Source: Pelagibacteraceae bacterium AG-390-D18 (lineage in GTDB: Bacteria; Pseudomonadota; Alphaproteobacteria; Pelagibacterales; Pelagibacteraceae). Taken from it: 46,379 nucleotides of DNA. Numbering within the stretch: the first letter of the stretch is position 1; each line of letters opens with the position of its first letter. The translations under genes were made by a program, and so were the position numbers. A model generated the notes under the pieces. The model searched no databases. It worked only from the letters and a program-made list of their open reading frames with translations, and was not told the origin of the DNA. The stretch is from NCBI GenBank assembly GCA_003279715.1, contig QCGY01000010.1:1-46379 (forward strand), read 5' to 3'. Below are positions 34,571 to 44,348 of this stretch, in pieces.

Positions 34571-34579
34571 TGTGGATAA
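34571..34579 (-). other. DnaA-box match
   Basis: TGTGGATAA, the complement of TTATCCACA, in the umuD-cupin spacer. It is a single perfect 9-mer. About one is expected by chance in a window of this size and base composition. Confidence 0.3.
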
Positions 34580-34631
34580 CTTAAACCATTAGTAGTCTGT
34601 AATTCTAATTTAATTATAAAAGGAGAAAAAT

Positions 34632-34982
34632 ATGAGCTCAATTGAAGTTAAAACTTTTGATAATCCAGACGAAAGTAATACCAGCTTTAACAATGCTAAA
34701 ATGGATATTGTAAAAATAGGAGATCAAAGAGTAATGAGATTAGTTTTACAACCTGGTTGGAAATGGTCACAAGATATTAAACCAACAGTAGGGACTGATA
34801 GCTGTAAAGCAAAACATCTTGGTGTAATAGTTGCTGGAGCAGTTTGTGCCAAACATGATGATGGAACAGAATTAACATATAAAGCTGGTGATGCATATTC
34901 AATAGATCCAGGTCATGATGGTTGGGTAGTAGGTAATGAACCAGCAGTTGTTTATGAGTTTCATGGAAAATGGGGAGAATAA
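34632..34982 (+). CDS. Single-domain cupin protein
   Basis: A 116-residue beta-barrel: MRLVLQPGWKWSQDIKP, HLGVIVAGAVCAKHDDGTEL, YKAGDAYSIDPGHDGWVVGN and a final strand VVYEFHGKW. The His residues (HLG, GHDGW) may bind a metal, but the classical cupin His set is incomplete. It has a good ribosome site (AAAGGAG). It is the first of a plus-strand series (cupin, GFA, glycerate kinase, tolC-like). Function unknown; small cupins of this kind are often called sensors or dioxygenase-like proteins. Confidence 0.75.
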   Translation: MSSIEVKTFDNPDESNTSFNNAKMDIVKIGDQRVMRLVLQPGWKWSQDIKPTVGTDSCKAKHLGVIVAGAVCAKHDDGTELTYKAGDAYSIDPGHDGWVVGNEPAVVYEFHGKWGE

Positions 34983-34988
34983 TACTTA

Positions 34989-35360
34989 ATGCAAAAACTA
35001 ACATGTCATTGTGGATCGATTGAAGCTGAAATTAGTGTTCCAATAAATGAATTAGTAAAAATTGTAAAATGCAATTGTTCTATTTGTAAAAGAAAAAGTG
35101 CAACAATGGGCATGGTTAAAAATGAAGAGTTTAAAATTACTAAAGGAGAAGACAAATTAAAACTTTATCAATTTCATACAAAAGTGGCTAAACATTATTT
35201 TTGTTCAGAATGTGGGATTTATACTCATCATAATCCAAGAAGTGCTCCTACTATGACAGGATTTAATTTAGGTTGTGTTGATGAAGTTGATGTAGCAAAC
35301 TTAAAAGATATAACTTTGATAGATGGTCAAAACCATCCTATGGATCAAAAAAAGCAATAA
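34989..35360 (+). CDS. GFA/CENP-V domain zinc protein
   Basis: A 123-residue Mss4-fold protein of the GFA family. Seven Cys match the zinc pattern: Cys6 and Cys8 (LTCHCGSIEAEI), Cys28/30/33 (KCNCSICKRK), Cys72/75 (YFCSECGIYTHH). The family name comes from a glutathione-formaldehyde adduct role, but most members have no proven reaction. It is six bases after the cupin gene and likely co-transcribed. Confidence 0.85.
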   Translation: MQKLTCHCGSIEAEISVPINELVKIVKCNCSICKRKSATMGMVKNEEFKITKGEDKLKLYQFHTKVAKHYFCSECGIYTHHNPRSAPTMTGFNLGCVDEVDVANLKDITLIDGQNHPMDQKKQ

Positions 35361-35365
35361 GTTCA

Positions 35366-36292
35366 ATGAAAATTACTGAAGAGTGTTTTAGTAAAGTTAA
35401 AAAAGATTGTTTTAAATTTATTAAATCACAAGAAACATCTACAGAAAAATTTGTTAATAAAGAAGGAATGCTGAATTCTTTTTTAATTCCAATATGCTTT
35501 TGGATTGCAAGAAGAGTAAACAGTAAAAAACCTTATATTGTTGGCTTAGCAGGTGGACAAGGAACAGGCAAAACAACCATTAGTTCAATTCTAAAAATTA
35601 TATTAGAAAAGCATTTTAAATTTAAAGTATTTAAAATTTCAATTGATGATTTTTATAAAACTCGAAAAGAAAGATTAAATTTATCAAAAAAAATCCACCC
35701 AATGCTTGCAACAAGAGGAGTGCCTGGAACTCATGATATTCAAATGATGTTAAACTTTTTTAAAAAAGTAAAAAGTAAGAACTTTAAAAAAATTGATTTG
35801 CCAAATTTTAATAAAGCAGTTGACGACAGATTTCCTAAAAAGAATTGGTATAAGATAAAACAGCAGCCAGATGTGATAATATTTGAGGGCTGGTGCGTAG
35901 GGGCAAAAGCTGAGGCAAATAAAACTCTTAAAAAATCTATCAATTCACTTGAAAAAGTAAATGATCCAAAATTTATTTGGAGAAAGTATGTTAATCAACA
36001 ATTAAAGACGAAATATAAGAAATTATATGCCCAACTTAATTGTTTAATATATTTAAAGGCTAAAAACTTTGGTTTGCTTCAAAAATGGAGATTAAAGCAA
36101 GAGAATAAGCTATGGTTAAAAACTAAGAACAAATCTAGTAATAAAATCATGAGCAAAGGCAAAGTTATTAACTTTATGCAAACTTACCAAAGAATTACTC
36201 AAAATATGTTTAAATATGCGCCAAAATATTCTTCGATAATTTTAAATTTAAATAGCAATCATCAAATTAAGACAATAAAATATAATAAATGA
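35366..36292 (+). CDS. Glycerate kinase, plant-type GLYK / P-loop kinase
   Basis: A 308-residue P-loop kinase. Walker A is GLAGGQGTGKTTISSIL. The GLYK-specific motifs follow: ISIDDFYKTRKERL, ATRGVPGTHDIQMM, KIDLPNFNKAVDDRFP and VIIFEGWCVGAK. GLYK enzymes phosphorylate D-glycerate to 3-phosphoglycerate, recovering carbon from glycolate or serine-cycle routes, which suits a marine oligotroph. It begins five bases after the GFA gene, and its TGA overlaps the tolC-like ATG. Confidence 0.82.
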   Translation: MKITEECFSKVKKDCFKFIKSQETSTEKFVNKEGMLNSFLIPICFWIARRVNSKKPYIVGLAGGQGTGKTTISSILKIILEKHFKFKVFKISIDDFYKTRKERLNLSKKIHPMLATRGVPGTHDIQMMLNFFKKVKSKNFKKIDLPNFNKAVDDRFPKKNWYKIKQQPDVIIFEGWCVGAKAEANKTLKKSINSLEKVNDPKFIWRKYVNQQLKTKYKKLYAQLNCLIYLKAKNFGLLQKWRLKQENKLWLKTKNKSSNKIMSKGKVINFMQTYQRITQNMFKYAPKYSSIILNLNSNHQIKTIKYNK

Positions 36293-37588
36293 AAAATATT
36301 TTATTAATTGTTTTCTGTACTTTAATTTTTCCATTAAGTGCTTTTTCAGCAACACTAAAAGATGCTTTAAAGCAAACTTATGAAAATAATTTAGAACTTC
36401 AGGCTGAGAGAAGAAACTTAGAAATTCAAAAAGAAGTTTTAAATATTTCTAAAAGTGATCTTTTTCCAACAATGACTTTAACGGGTACAAAAAACTTTGA
36501 AGAAACAAATAAACTTACAAACCAGAGTGGGGGAGATGCATCGATAACTGATACCAACTCAATGACATCTTCGATAAAAATTGAACAAACTTTACTGGAT
36601 GGACAAGGAAGAAAAACAGAATATGAAAAAAGTAGATTAGGATTAAATATATCTGAAGCAAAACTTCTTCAAAAAGAACAAGAAGTTTTTTTAAAAGCAA
36701 TAGAAACTTATACTGGATTAATTTTAGCTTATGAAAAATTAAATATTAATGAGGAAAACGTAAATTTACTTCAAAGACAATTTGAATTAGACAATGCTAG
36801 ACTGAGTAGAGGTCAAATCACAGCATCTGATTTAGCTCAATCTCAATCGTCTTTAGCTGGAGCACAAGCAAGATATATTGAAGCTCAAAATAATATAGTA
36901 ACTAGTAAATTAAATTATGAAAATGTAATTGGAATTATTACAGCCGAAGAAAATTTGAGAAAAATATATAAAACTGAATTAACGATTCCATCAAATTTAA
37001 ATGAGGCAAAAGAAATATCTTTGAAAAAAAAGTCCAGAATTAATTATTGCTGAAATAGAATTTGGTCAATCAGAACTAGATGTAAAAATAGCAAGATCTG
37101 ATCTTTCACCCACTGCAAAGATTTCATTAGAGAGAACTTATACTGATGATTTAAGTGCAACTTATGACGAGAGGGAAAAAGATGTTTTACAAGCAACAGT
37201 TTCTTGGCCTTTCCAATTTGGTGGAAAGAATAAATCTATAGTTAATAAAAATCTTGAAGCAAAAGGAATGAAAAGATTATTGTTAGAAAATGCTCAAAAA
37301 AACAATACTCAATCAGTCACATCGGCTTGGTCAACATTACAATCTTCAAGAAGTTTTTTACAAGCAATTCAATCTCAGGTTAAAGCTTCAGAGATTGCTA
37401 CTGAAGGAATTAGCTTTGAGTATGAAAATGGGTCAGGAAGATCAACTTTTGATGTTCTTCAATCTAGATCTAATTTAATCAGTGCAAAAATTAATCTTGC
37501 TGAAGCTGAAAGAAACTATTTATTATCTCAATATAGAGTACTAAAATCTGTAGGTTTACTGAATAGTGACTACTTAAATCTTAAGTAA
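36289..37588 (+). pseudogene. tolC: TolC-like outer-membrane efflux protein, frameshifted at an A8 run
   Basis: The first frame (to 37053) has a Sec signal (FPLSAFSA) and the TolC repeat start LKDALKQTYENNLELQAERR. At the A8 run 37024-37031 the frame breaks and a TGA follows. Removing one A joins it to LKKSPELIIAEIEFGQSELD, the next TolC helix, and the second frame runs on to GKNKSIVNKNLEAKG and SFEYENGSGRSTFDVL-type TolC sequence ending at 37588. The whole would be about 430 residues, the usual TolC size, forming a trimeric outer-membrane channel for efflux or type I secretion. The rest is intact, so the lesion is recent, a base-calling error, or a slippage site. It overlaps the kinase gene upstream by four bases. 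Confidence 0.85.
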
Positions 37589-37631
37589 TTATTTGGTTTT
37601 TTTGATCCATAAATAAATTTATTGCTAATGA

Positions 37632-37646
37632 GAACAAAATGTGTAC
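37632..37646. promoter_or_regulatory. Probable SOS box of recA (one mismatch)
   Basis: GAAC-N7-GTAC, one base off the GAAC-N7-GAAC / GTTC-N7-GTTC motif that is perfect at umuD. It lies 50 bases before the recA start in a 107-base spacer, the expected place for LexA control. Confidence 0.6.
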
Positions 37647-37695
37647 ATTTAAATCATGATTCGAGTGTTAAAAAAAATAAAAAAAGAGGCTAAAA

Positions 37696-38844
37696 ATGAC
37701 GAAAAGTAACCTAAAAGTAGTTAAATCTACTAAAGACCAAGAAATGGATATTAAAGAAAAGAACAAAGCATTAGATGCAGCAATAGCTCAGATTACTGAT
37801 AATTTTGGAAAAGGTTCAGTGATGAAGCTTGGCCAAAGAAGAGCAATGGACATTGAGTCTGTATCCACAGGATCTTTAAGTCTTGATTTAGCATTAGGAA
37901 TAGGTGGATTACCAAAAGGAAGAATTGTTGAAGTTTATGGACCAGAATCTTCAGGAAAAACAACATTAGCATTACAAGTTGTTGCTGAAGCTCAAAAAGC
38001 TGGTGGAATTTGTGCGTTTGTTGATGCAGAGCACGCATTAGATCCAGTTTATGCGAAAAAATTAGGAGTAAATACAGAAGAGCTTTTAATTTCTCAGCCA
38101 GACGCTGGTGAACAAGCTTTAGAAATAGCTGATACTCTTGTTAAATCAGGATCTATCTCAGTTATCGTAATTGACTCAGTTGCAGCTTTAACTCCAAGAG
38201 CTGAAATCGAAGGTGAGATGGGAGATCATCACGTTGGTCTTCAATCTAGATTAATGAGTCAGGCTTTAAGAAAGCTAACAAGTTCAATTTCAAACACAAA
38301 CACAATGATGATTTTCATTAACCAAATTAGAATGAAAATTGGAGTTATGTTCGGAAGTCCTGAAACAACATCAGGTGGAAATGCATTAAAATTTTATTCA
38401 TCTGTTAGAATGGATATTAGAAGAATTGGTGCAATTAAAGATAAAGATGAAATTATTGGAAACTCAACAAGAGTTAAGGTAGTTAAAAACAAAGTAGCTC
38501 CACCATTTAAAGTCGTTGAATTTGATTTAATGTATGGAAAAGGGATCAGTAAGATGGGAGAACTCGTTGATCTAGGTTCTAAAGCAGACATTATAGAAAA
38601 ATCAGGAGCCTGGTACGCTTATAAGGGTGAAAAAATAGGCCAAGGTAGAGAAAATGCCAAAACTTATCTTGCTCAAAACCCTAAAGTTGCTGCTGAAATC
38701 GAATTGCTAATAAGGGAAAAAGCAGGTGTAATTCAAAAAAAGATTGAAGGAAACCCTTTAGATCCTGAGAAAGCTGCAAAAGATCAAATAGAAGATCCAA
38801 AAGCAGAAGTTAAAGAGGAAGTAGTTCCTACTAAAAAGAATTAG
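37696..38844 (+). CDS. recA: RecA recombinase
   Basis: A 382-residue RecA: Walker [26 protein letters not shown], Walker [23 protein letters not shown] and the DNA-binding loop region [33 protein letters not shown]. It forms filaments on single-stranded DNA, drives homologous repair, and triggers LexA and UmuD self-cleavage. The N-terminus is about 20 residues longer than in E. coli (Lys/Asp rich). A probable SOS box precedes it and a terminator follows. umuDC lies only 3 kb away. Confidence 0.97.
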   Translation: MTKSNLKVVKSTKDQEMDIKEKNKALDAAIAQITDNFGKGSVMKLGQRRAMDIESVSTGSLSLDLALGIGGLPKGRIVEVYGPESSGKTTLALQVVAEAQKAGGICAFVDAEHALDPVYAKKLGVNTEELLISQPDAGEQALEIADTLVKSGSISVIVIDSVAALTPRAEIEGEMGDHHVGLQSRLMSQALRKLTSSISNTNTMMIFINQIRMKIGVMFGSPETTSGGNALKFYSSVRMDIRRIGAIKDKDEIIGNSTRVKVVKNKVAPPFKVVEFDLMYGKGISKMGELVDLGSKADIIEKSGAWYAYKGEKIGQGRENAKTYLAQNPKVAAEIELLIREKAGVIQKKIEGNPLDPEKAAKDQIEDPKAEVKEEVVPTKKN

Positions 38845-38869
38845 TTAAAAAGTCATCTTTAATTATTAA

Positions 38870-38896
38870 AAGGCGCTTAATTTAAGCGCCTTTTTT
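38870..38896 (+). terminator. Rho-independent terminator after recA
   Basis: Stem AAGGCGCTT / AAGCGCCTT with an AATTT loop, ending in a T6 run. It lies in the 100-base spacer between recA and alaS, so alaS must have its own promoter. Confidence 0.85.
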
Positions 38897-38944
38897 CCCT
38901 TACTGTTATCTAGACATAAAATAAAAAAGCTGTATTTTAAAAAT

Positions 38945-41611
38945 ATGGCTGACAAATCTTTAAACGAAATAAGAAACACATTCTTAAAATATTTTGAGAA
39001 GAATGATCATAAGATTGTAGAGTCTAGTAATTTAGTTCCAAATAATGATCCAACCCTAATGTTTGCTAATTCGGGGATGGTTCAGTTTAAAAATGTTTTT
39101 ACCGGTTTAGAGAAAAGAGATTATCAAAGAGCTACTACCTCACAAAAGTGTGTAAGAGCAGGCGGAAAGCATAATGATTTAGAGAATGTTGGGTATACAC
39201 CAAGGCACCACACATTCTTTGAAATGTTGGGAAATTTTTCATTTGGAGATTATTTTAAAGAACAAGCAATCAACTATGCTTGGAATTTAATTACTAAAGA
39301 TTTTGGTATAGATAAAAATAGACTTTATGTAACGGTTTACCATGAAGATGATGAAGCCTTCAATTTTTGGAAGAAAATCGCAGGTTTTAGTGATGATAGG
39401 ATTATTAGAATAGCAACATCTGACAATTTTTGGTCAATGGGAGAGACAGGTCCGTGCGGGCCATGTTCTGAAATCTTTTATGATCATGGAGATCATCTTG
39501 ATGGAGGATTGCCAGGAACTAAAGATGAAGATGGAAATCGTTTTATTGAAATATGGAATTTGGTTTTCATGCAATTTGAACAAATTTCTAAAGATAAAAG
39601 AATAGATCTTCCAAAACCATCTGTTGATACTGGAATGGGTCTAGAGAGAATTGCTGCACTCCTCCAAGGTACACATGACAATTATGAAACAGATCATTTT
39701 AAAAAAATAATTAGTTCAGCTTCAGAGATTATTAAAATTAAACAAGATCAATCTAATCAATCAAGCTTTAGAGTTATTGCAGATCATTTAAGAGCTAGTG
39801 CATTTTTAATTGCAGAAGGGGTTTTACCTTCTAATGAAGGAAGAGGATATGTTCTTAGAAGAATAATGAGAAGAGGAATGAGACATTCTCATTTACTTGG
39901 ATCTAAAGATCCAGTTTTTTTCAATTTGTTTGATACACTTAAAAATGAAATGTCAGGAAATTATCTTGAACTAGTTAGAGCAGAGTCTTTAATTAAAGAA
40001 ACCCTAAGAATGGAGGAAGAAAAGTTTTTAGTTCTTCTAGATCGAGGAATTAAAATTTTAAATGATGAAATTTCTAAAATAGATAAAGTTCTTCCTGGTG
40101 AAGTAGCGTTCAAGTTATATGATACTTATGGATTTCCATTAGATCTTACTGAAGATATTTTAAGAAATAAATCAATGTCCATTGATACAGAAAAATTTCA
40201 ATCGTTGATGAAAGAAAGTAGAGAACTTGCTAAAAAAAATTGGAAAGGTTCTGGTGATGCTGCGGTTGAAGATATTTGGTTTGGAATAAAAGATAACTTG
40301 GGTGCCACAGAATTTTTAGGCTATGAAAGTAATCAAGCTGAAGGAGTGGTTTTATCACTTTTATCAAACAATAAAGAGGTAAGTGAGTTAAAAGAAAACG
40401 ATGAAGGTATGATCATTGTTAATCAGACACCTTTTTATGGAGAGTCTGGTGGTCAAGTAGGCGACATAGGTGAAATTATTGCAAATGATTTTAAATTTGA
40501 GGTAACCGATGTTCAAAAAAAATTAGGTGATCTATTTGTTCATTTCGGAAAAGTAATTAGTGGATCAATAAAGGTTAATGATAACGTTGAACTTAAAATT
40601 GATATCAAAAGAAGAGATGACACTAGAGCTTACCATTCTGCAACTCATTTACTTCATGAGTCGTTAAGAAGAGTATTGGGGGATCATGTAACTCAAAAAG
40701 GTTCTTTAGTGGAACCAAGTCGATTAAGGTTTGATTTTAGTCATATGAAGCCAATTCCAATGGAAGAAATCGATAAAATAGAAAATTTTGTAAACACAAT
40801 GGTCTCAAAAAAATCAGATGTAAAGACACGTTTGATGACGCCAGATGAAGCAGTTCAAAATGGTGCTTTGGCTTTGTTTGGTGAAAAGTATGGTGATGAA
40901 GTTAGAGTTTTATCAATGGGAGAGGAAGGAGATAAGTATTTTTCAACTGAACTTTGTGGGGGTACTCACGTTAAAAATACAGGTGATATTGGAAAATTTA
41001 AGATAATTAGCCAATCTTCAATTGCTGCAGGTGTTAGAAGAATTGAAGCTTTAAGAGACAAACAATTAGAAGATTATTTAAATAATAAAGAAAAATTATC
41101 CAATCTTTCATCAGAAAAAGATAGTGAACTTATTAAAGAATTAAATGATCAAATTACTAAATTAGGTGGAAAACCAAATTTAGATCAATCAGATCAAAAA
41201 ACATTAATTAAGAATTTATCAAAACAGTTAGAGACAATCTCTGTTAATTCAATTTTGGAAGATAAATCAAAAAATATTATTAAAGATGAAGAAATTAATG
41301 GAGTTAAACTAAGACTTCAAAAAGTTGATGGATTACCACCAAAAGAATTAAGAAAACTTATCGACAAAGGTAAAAAAGAATTAGGTGGTGGAATTATAAT
41401 AGTGTTTGCAAGCAAAGACGATAAAGTTGGCATTGCAGTCGGTGTCACAGATAGTTTAACAGAAAAGTTTGATGCGGTTAAATTTGTTAAAATAGGATCA
41501 GAAATTATTGGAGGCCAAGGTGGGGGTGGTAGAAAAGATTTTGCCCAAGCTGGTGGCCAAGATCAATCTAAAATTGATCAAGCTTTTGAAAAACTTAAAA
41601 CTTTAATTTAA
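38945..41611 (+). CDS. alaS: Alanyl-tRNA synthetase
   Basis: An 888-residue AlaRS with all domains. Aminoacylation core: [50 protein letters not shown]. Editing domain zinc motifs: [13 protein letters not shown] and [14 protein letters not shown]-terminal C-Ala: [18 protein letters not shown]. Length agrees with bacterial AlaRS (about 875). It charges tRNA-Ala and clears mischarged Ser. Its last nine bases overlap the convergent icd stop region. Confidence 0.97.
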   Translation: MADKSLNEIRNTFLKYFEKNDHKIVESSNLVPNNDPTLMFANSGMVQFKNVFTGLEKRDYQRATTSQKCVRAGGKHNDLENVGYTPRHHTFFEMLGNFSFGDYFKEQAINYAWNLITKDFGIDKNRLYVTVYHEDDEAFNFWKKIAGFSDDRIIRIATSDNFWSMGETGPCGPCSEIFYDHGDHLDGGLPGTKDEDGNRFIEIWNLVFMQFEQISKDKRIDLPKPSVDTGMGLERIAALLQGTHDNYETDHFKKIISSASEIIKIKQDQSNQSSFRVIADHLRASAFLIAEGVLPSNEGRGYVLRRIMRRGMRHSHLLGSKDPVFFNLFDTLKNEMSGNYLELVRAESLIKETLRMEEEKFLVLLDRGIKILNDEISKIDKVLPGEVAFKLYDTYGFPLDLTEDILRNKSMSIDTEKFQSLMKESRELAKKNWKGSGDAAVEDIWFGIKDNLGATEFLGYESNQAEGVVLSLLSNNKEVSELKENDEGMIIVNQTPFYGESGGQVGDIGEIIANDFKFEVTDVQKKLGDLFVHFGKVISGSIKVNDNVELKIDIKRRDDTRAYHSATHLLHESLRRVLGDHVTQKGSLVEPSRLRFDFSHMKPIPMEEIDKIENFVNTMVSKKSDVKTRLMTPDEAVQNGALALFGEKYGDEVRVLSMGEEGDKYFSTELCGGTHVKNTGDIGKFKIISQSSIAAGVRRIEALRDKQLEDYLNNKEKLSNLSSEKDSELIKELNDQITKLGGKPNLDQSDQKTLIKNLSKQLETISVNSILEDKSKNIIKDEEINGVKLRLQKVDGLPPKELRKLIDKGKKELGGGIIIVFASKDDKVGIAVGVTDSLTEKFDAVKFVKIGSEIIGGQGGGGRKDFAQAGGQDQSKIDQAFEKLKTLI

Positions 41612-42817
41612 TTTTTTTTTAAGATTACCATCAATTTCATCTAAGAATTGATTAGTAGTTAAATACTTGCTTGATGGGCCAATAAGAATAGCTAAATCTT
41701 TAGTCATTGAACCACTTTCAACACATTCGATACAAACTTTTTCAAGTATATTTGCAAATTCAATTAGTTCATTATTGTTATCTAATTTTCCTCTATGGGC
41801 CAATCCTCTTGTCCAAGCAAAAATAGAAGCAATTGGGTTAGTTGAAGTTTCTTTTCCTTGTTGGTGCATTCTGTAATGTCTTGTAACTGTTCCATGAGCA
41901 GCTTCAGCTTCCATTACTTTTCCATCTGGGGTTAATAATGTGCTAGTCATTAAACCTAATGATCCGTAACCTTGTGCCATGGTATCTGATTGAACATCGC
42001 CATCATAATTCTTACATGCCCAAATATATTTTCCACTCCATTTCATTGCACATGCAACCATGTCATCAATCAATCTATGTTCATATGTTAAGTTATTTTC
42101 ATCAAAATCTTTCTTGTACTCTTTTTCAAAAATTTCTTGGAAAATATCTTTAAATCTACCATCGTATTGTTTTAGAATTGTATTTTTAGTCGACATATAG
42201 ACAGGCCATTTTTTCATTAGACCATAACTAAAACAAGACCTTGCAAAGTCTTCGATGGATTTGTCTAAATTATACATTGATAGTGCTACACCTGGACCTG
42301 TAAAATTAAATACTTCATATTTTATTTCATCTTTTCCGTCTTCAGATGTCCACTTAACTTCCATTTTACCTTTTCCAGGTACTTTAAAATCTGTTGCTCT
42401 ATATTGATCACCAAAAGCATGTCTTCCAATAACCACAGGATCAGTCCATGAAGGAACAAGTTTTGGAATATTTTTGCAAATAATTGGCTCTCTGAAAACG
42501 GTACCACCTATAATGTTTCTTATAGTTCCATTAGGAGATCTCCACATTTTCTTTAAATCAAATTCTTCAACACGAGCTTCATCAGGAGTAATTGTTGCAC
42601 ATTTAATTCCAACACCAATTTTTTTTATAGCGTTTGCAGAGTTTATAGTGATTTGATCGTCTGTATCGTCTCTACTTTTCATGCCTAGATCGTAATATTC
42701 AATACCTAGATCAAGATAGGGAAGAATTAGCTTGTTCTTGATGAATTCCCATATAATACGAGTCATCTCATCACCGTCTAGCTCAACGACTGGGTTATTT
42801 ACCTTGATTTTACTCAT
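41603..42817 (-). CDS. icd: Isocitrate dehydrogenase (NADP), eukaryote-like type
   Basis: A 404-residue dimeric NADP-IDH of the type shared by alphaproteobacteria and eukaryotes. It shows [18 protein letters not shown], the substrate region [20 protein letters not shown], the metal-binding [18 protein letters not shown] and [19 protein letters not shown]. It makes 2-oxoglutarate and NADPH in the TCA cycle. It is a single gene on the minus strand, divergent from psd across 78 bases. Confidence 0.95.
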   Translation of the reverse strand: MSKIKVNNPVVELDGDEMTRIIWEFIKNKLILPYLDLGIEYYDLGMKSRDDTDDQITINSANAIKKIGVGIKCATITPDEARVEEFDLKKMWRSPNGTIRNIIGGTVFREPIICKNIPKLVPSWTDPVVIGRHAFGDQYRATDFKVPGKGKMEVKWTSEDGKDEIKYEVFNFTGPGVALSMYNLDKSIEDFARSCFSYGLMKKWPVYMSTKNTILKQYDGRFKDIFQEIFEKEYKKDFDENNLTYEHRLIDDMVACAMKWSGKYIWACKNYDGDVQSDTMAQGYGSLGLMTSTLLTPDGKVMEAEAAHGTVTRHYRMHQQGKETSTNPIASIFAWTRGLAHRGKLDNNNELIEFANILEKVCIECVESGSMTKDLAILIGPSSKYLTTNQFLDEIDGNLKKKLN

Positions 42818-42895
42818 TAAAATAAAAAATTATCTTATTAATTGAATTTGATTGGTTTATATACATATTAATCAAAAATTAGCAAATAGAAGAAT

Positions 42896-43543
42896 ATGTT
42901 TAGCAAGATATTTCCACCGATACACACAGAAGGCTATAAGTTTTTAGTCATAGCTGGATTTATAACTCTTGTTTTATTATTCATTAGTGGTTTTTTAGGA
43001 ACGCTTGGTTTGTTATTAACTGTTTGGGTTTATTATTTTTTCAGAGATCCTGAAAGAGTTATAATTGAAGATGATAATTATTTAGTCAGCCCTGCTGATG
43101 GTGAAGTAATAAAAGTTGAAGAAGTAGATGGACCAAAAGAAGTTGGTCTAGAGAATAAAAAATTCAAAAAAATAAGTATATTCATGAATGTGTTTGATTG
43201 TCATGTTAATAGAACCCCGTGCTCTGGAAAAGTTGAAGAAATATTATATAAACCTGGAAAATTTTTTAATGCATCATTAGATAAAGCAAGTGAAGATAAT
43301 GAAAGAAATTATTACAAGTTAAAAGACAAACATGGAAATGATATAATTGTAGTTCAAATAGCAGGACTTATTGCGAGAAGAATTGTCTGTGAAACAGATA
43401 ATGGCCAAGAACTAAACCAAGGTGATAGAATTGGTATGATTAGATTCGGAAGTCGTGCTGATGTATATTATGAAAACTATGAACCATTAGTGAAAGTTGG
43501 ACAAAAAACAATTTCTGGTGAGACCTTATTGGCTAAAAAATAA
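42896..43543 (+). CDS. psd: Phosphatidylserine decarboxylase, short form
   Basis: A 215-residue proenzyme of the short PSD-A class. There are one or two N-terminal membrane helices (LVIAGFITLVLLFISGFLGT), YYFFRDPER, SPADGEVIKVEE, FMNVFDCHVNRTPCSG and the self-cleavage site MIRFGSRADVYY, where the Ser of Gly-Ser becomes the pyruvoyl group. It makes phosphatidylethanolamine. The pssA gene follows by one base, completing the PE pathway from CDP-diacylglycerol. Confidence 0.93.
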   Translation: MFSKIFPPIHTEGYKFLVIAGFITLVLLFISGFLGTLGLLLTVWVYYFFRDPERVIIEDDNYLVSPADGEVIKVEEVDGPKEVGLENKKFKKISIFMNVFDCHVNRTPCSGKVEEILYKPGKFFNASLDKASEDNERNYYKLKDKHGNDIIVVQIAGLIARRIVCETDNGQELNQGDRIGMIRFGSRADVYYENYEPLVKVGQKTISGETLLAKK

Positions 43544-43544
43544 A

Positions 43545-44348
43545 ATGGAACAGCCAAAAAATAATTTAAAAATTATAACAGATAAAAAAAATACTAGGGT
43601 AATCTTACCTAATATGCTCACTTTAATAGGAGTTTGTATTGGGTTAACCTCAATTAGATTTGCACTAGATGAGAAATTTGAATTTGCAATTATAGCAATA
43701 ATTTTTGCAGCTTTATTTGATTGGTTAGATGGAAGAATTGCAAGACTAATTAAAGGAACTTCAGAAGTTGGAAAAGAATTAGACTCTCTAGCAGATGTGA
43801 TAAGTTTTGGTGTAGCACCAGCATTTATAATGTATTTTTGGAAGCTAAATGAATTAGGAAGATTCGGTTGGTTATTATGTTTAATTTATGTAAGTTGTGT
43901 GGCATTAAGATTGGCAAGGTTCAATGTTAATTCAAATCAAGAACCATCATGGAGAGATAATTTTTTTGAAGGTGTTCCGTCACCAGCAGGAGGAATTTTA
44001 GTTCTAACACCCTTAATTGTGAGTGTTACAAGTTTTGATTATATAGCTCTTAATTACGATATCATTGTGCCAGCTTGTTTTATAGTAATCTCTCTATTAT
44101 TAATAAGTAAGTTTCCCAGCTATTCTTTTAAAAAAATAATTGTTCAAAGAAAAGCAACTATTTTTTTATTATTTGGTATTGTCTTATTTTTAGGATTACT
44201 TTTAATTTATCCTTTTAACGTAATATCAATAAGCTCAATTATATATCTGCTAATGTTGCCAATTAGTTTTTTTCATTTTCAAAAATTAAAAAAACAACAT
44301 TTGGATAAAGACTTAACTGAAGATGATGATTTAGAAGACGTTTTATAA
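43545..44348 (+). CDS. pssA: CDP-diacylglycerol-serine phosphatidyltransferase
   Basis: A 267-residue CDP-alcohol phosphatidyltransferase. The signature DG-x2-AR-x8-G-x3-D-x3-D is met in DWLDGRIARLIKGTSEVGKE then LDSLADVISFG. About eight hydrophobic helices, with the C-terminal tail acidic (LTEDDDLEDVL). It makes phosphatidylserine for psd just upstream. An upstream in-frame ATG lies inside psd; the ATG one base after the psd stop is used. The next gene starts within its stop (TAATG). Confidence 0.92.
   Translation: MEQPKNNLKIITDKKNTRVILPNMLTLIGVCIGLTSIRFALDEKFEFAIIAIIFAALFDWLDGRIARLIKGTSEVGKELDSLADVISFGVAPAFIMYFWKLNELGRFGWLLCLIYVSCVALRLARFNVNSNQEPSWRDNFFEGVPSPAGGILVLTPLIVSVTSFDYIALNYDIIVPACFIVISLLLISKFPSYSFKKIIVQRKATIFLLFGIVLFLGLLLIYPFNVISISSIIYLLMLPISFFHFQKLKKQHLDKDLTEDDDLEDVL

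Noticed and set aside
8399..34579. Two perfect DnaA boxes as evidence for a replication origin
   Set aside because: They are 26 kb apart, single, without clustering, dnaA or an unwinding region; about one such 9-mer is expected by chance in this window.
34989..35360. GFA protein as a formaldehyde-detoxification enzyme
   Set aside because: The family name is historical and most members have no proven role; no formaldehyde pathway genes are nearby.
42847..42876. TTTGATT / AATCAAA inverted repeat in the icd-psd spacer
   Set aside because: Seven A+T-rich bases with a 16-base gap; likely by chance at this base composition.
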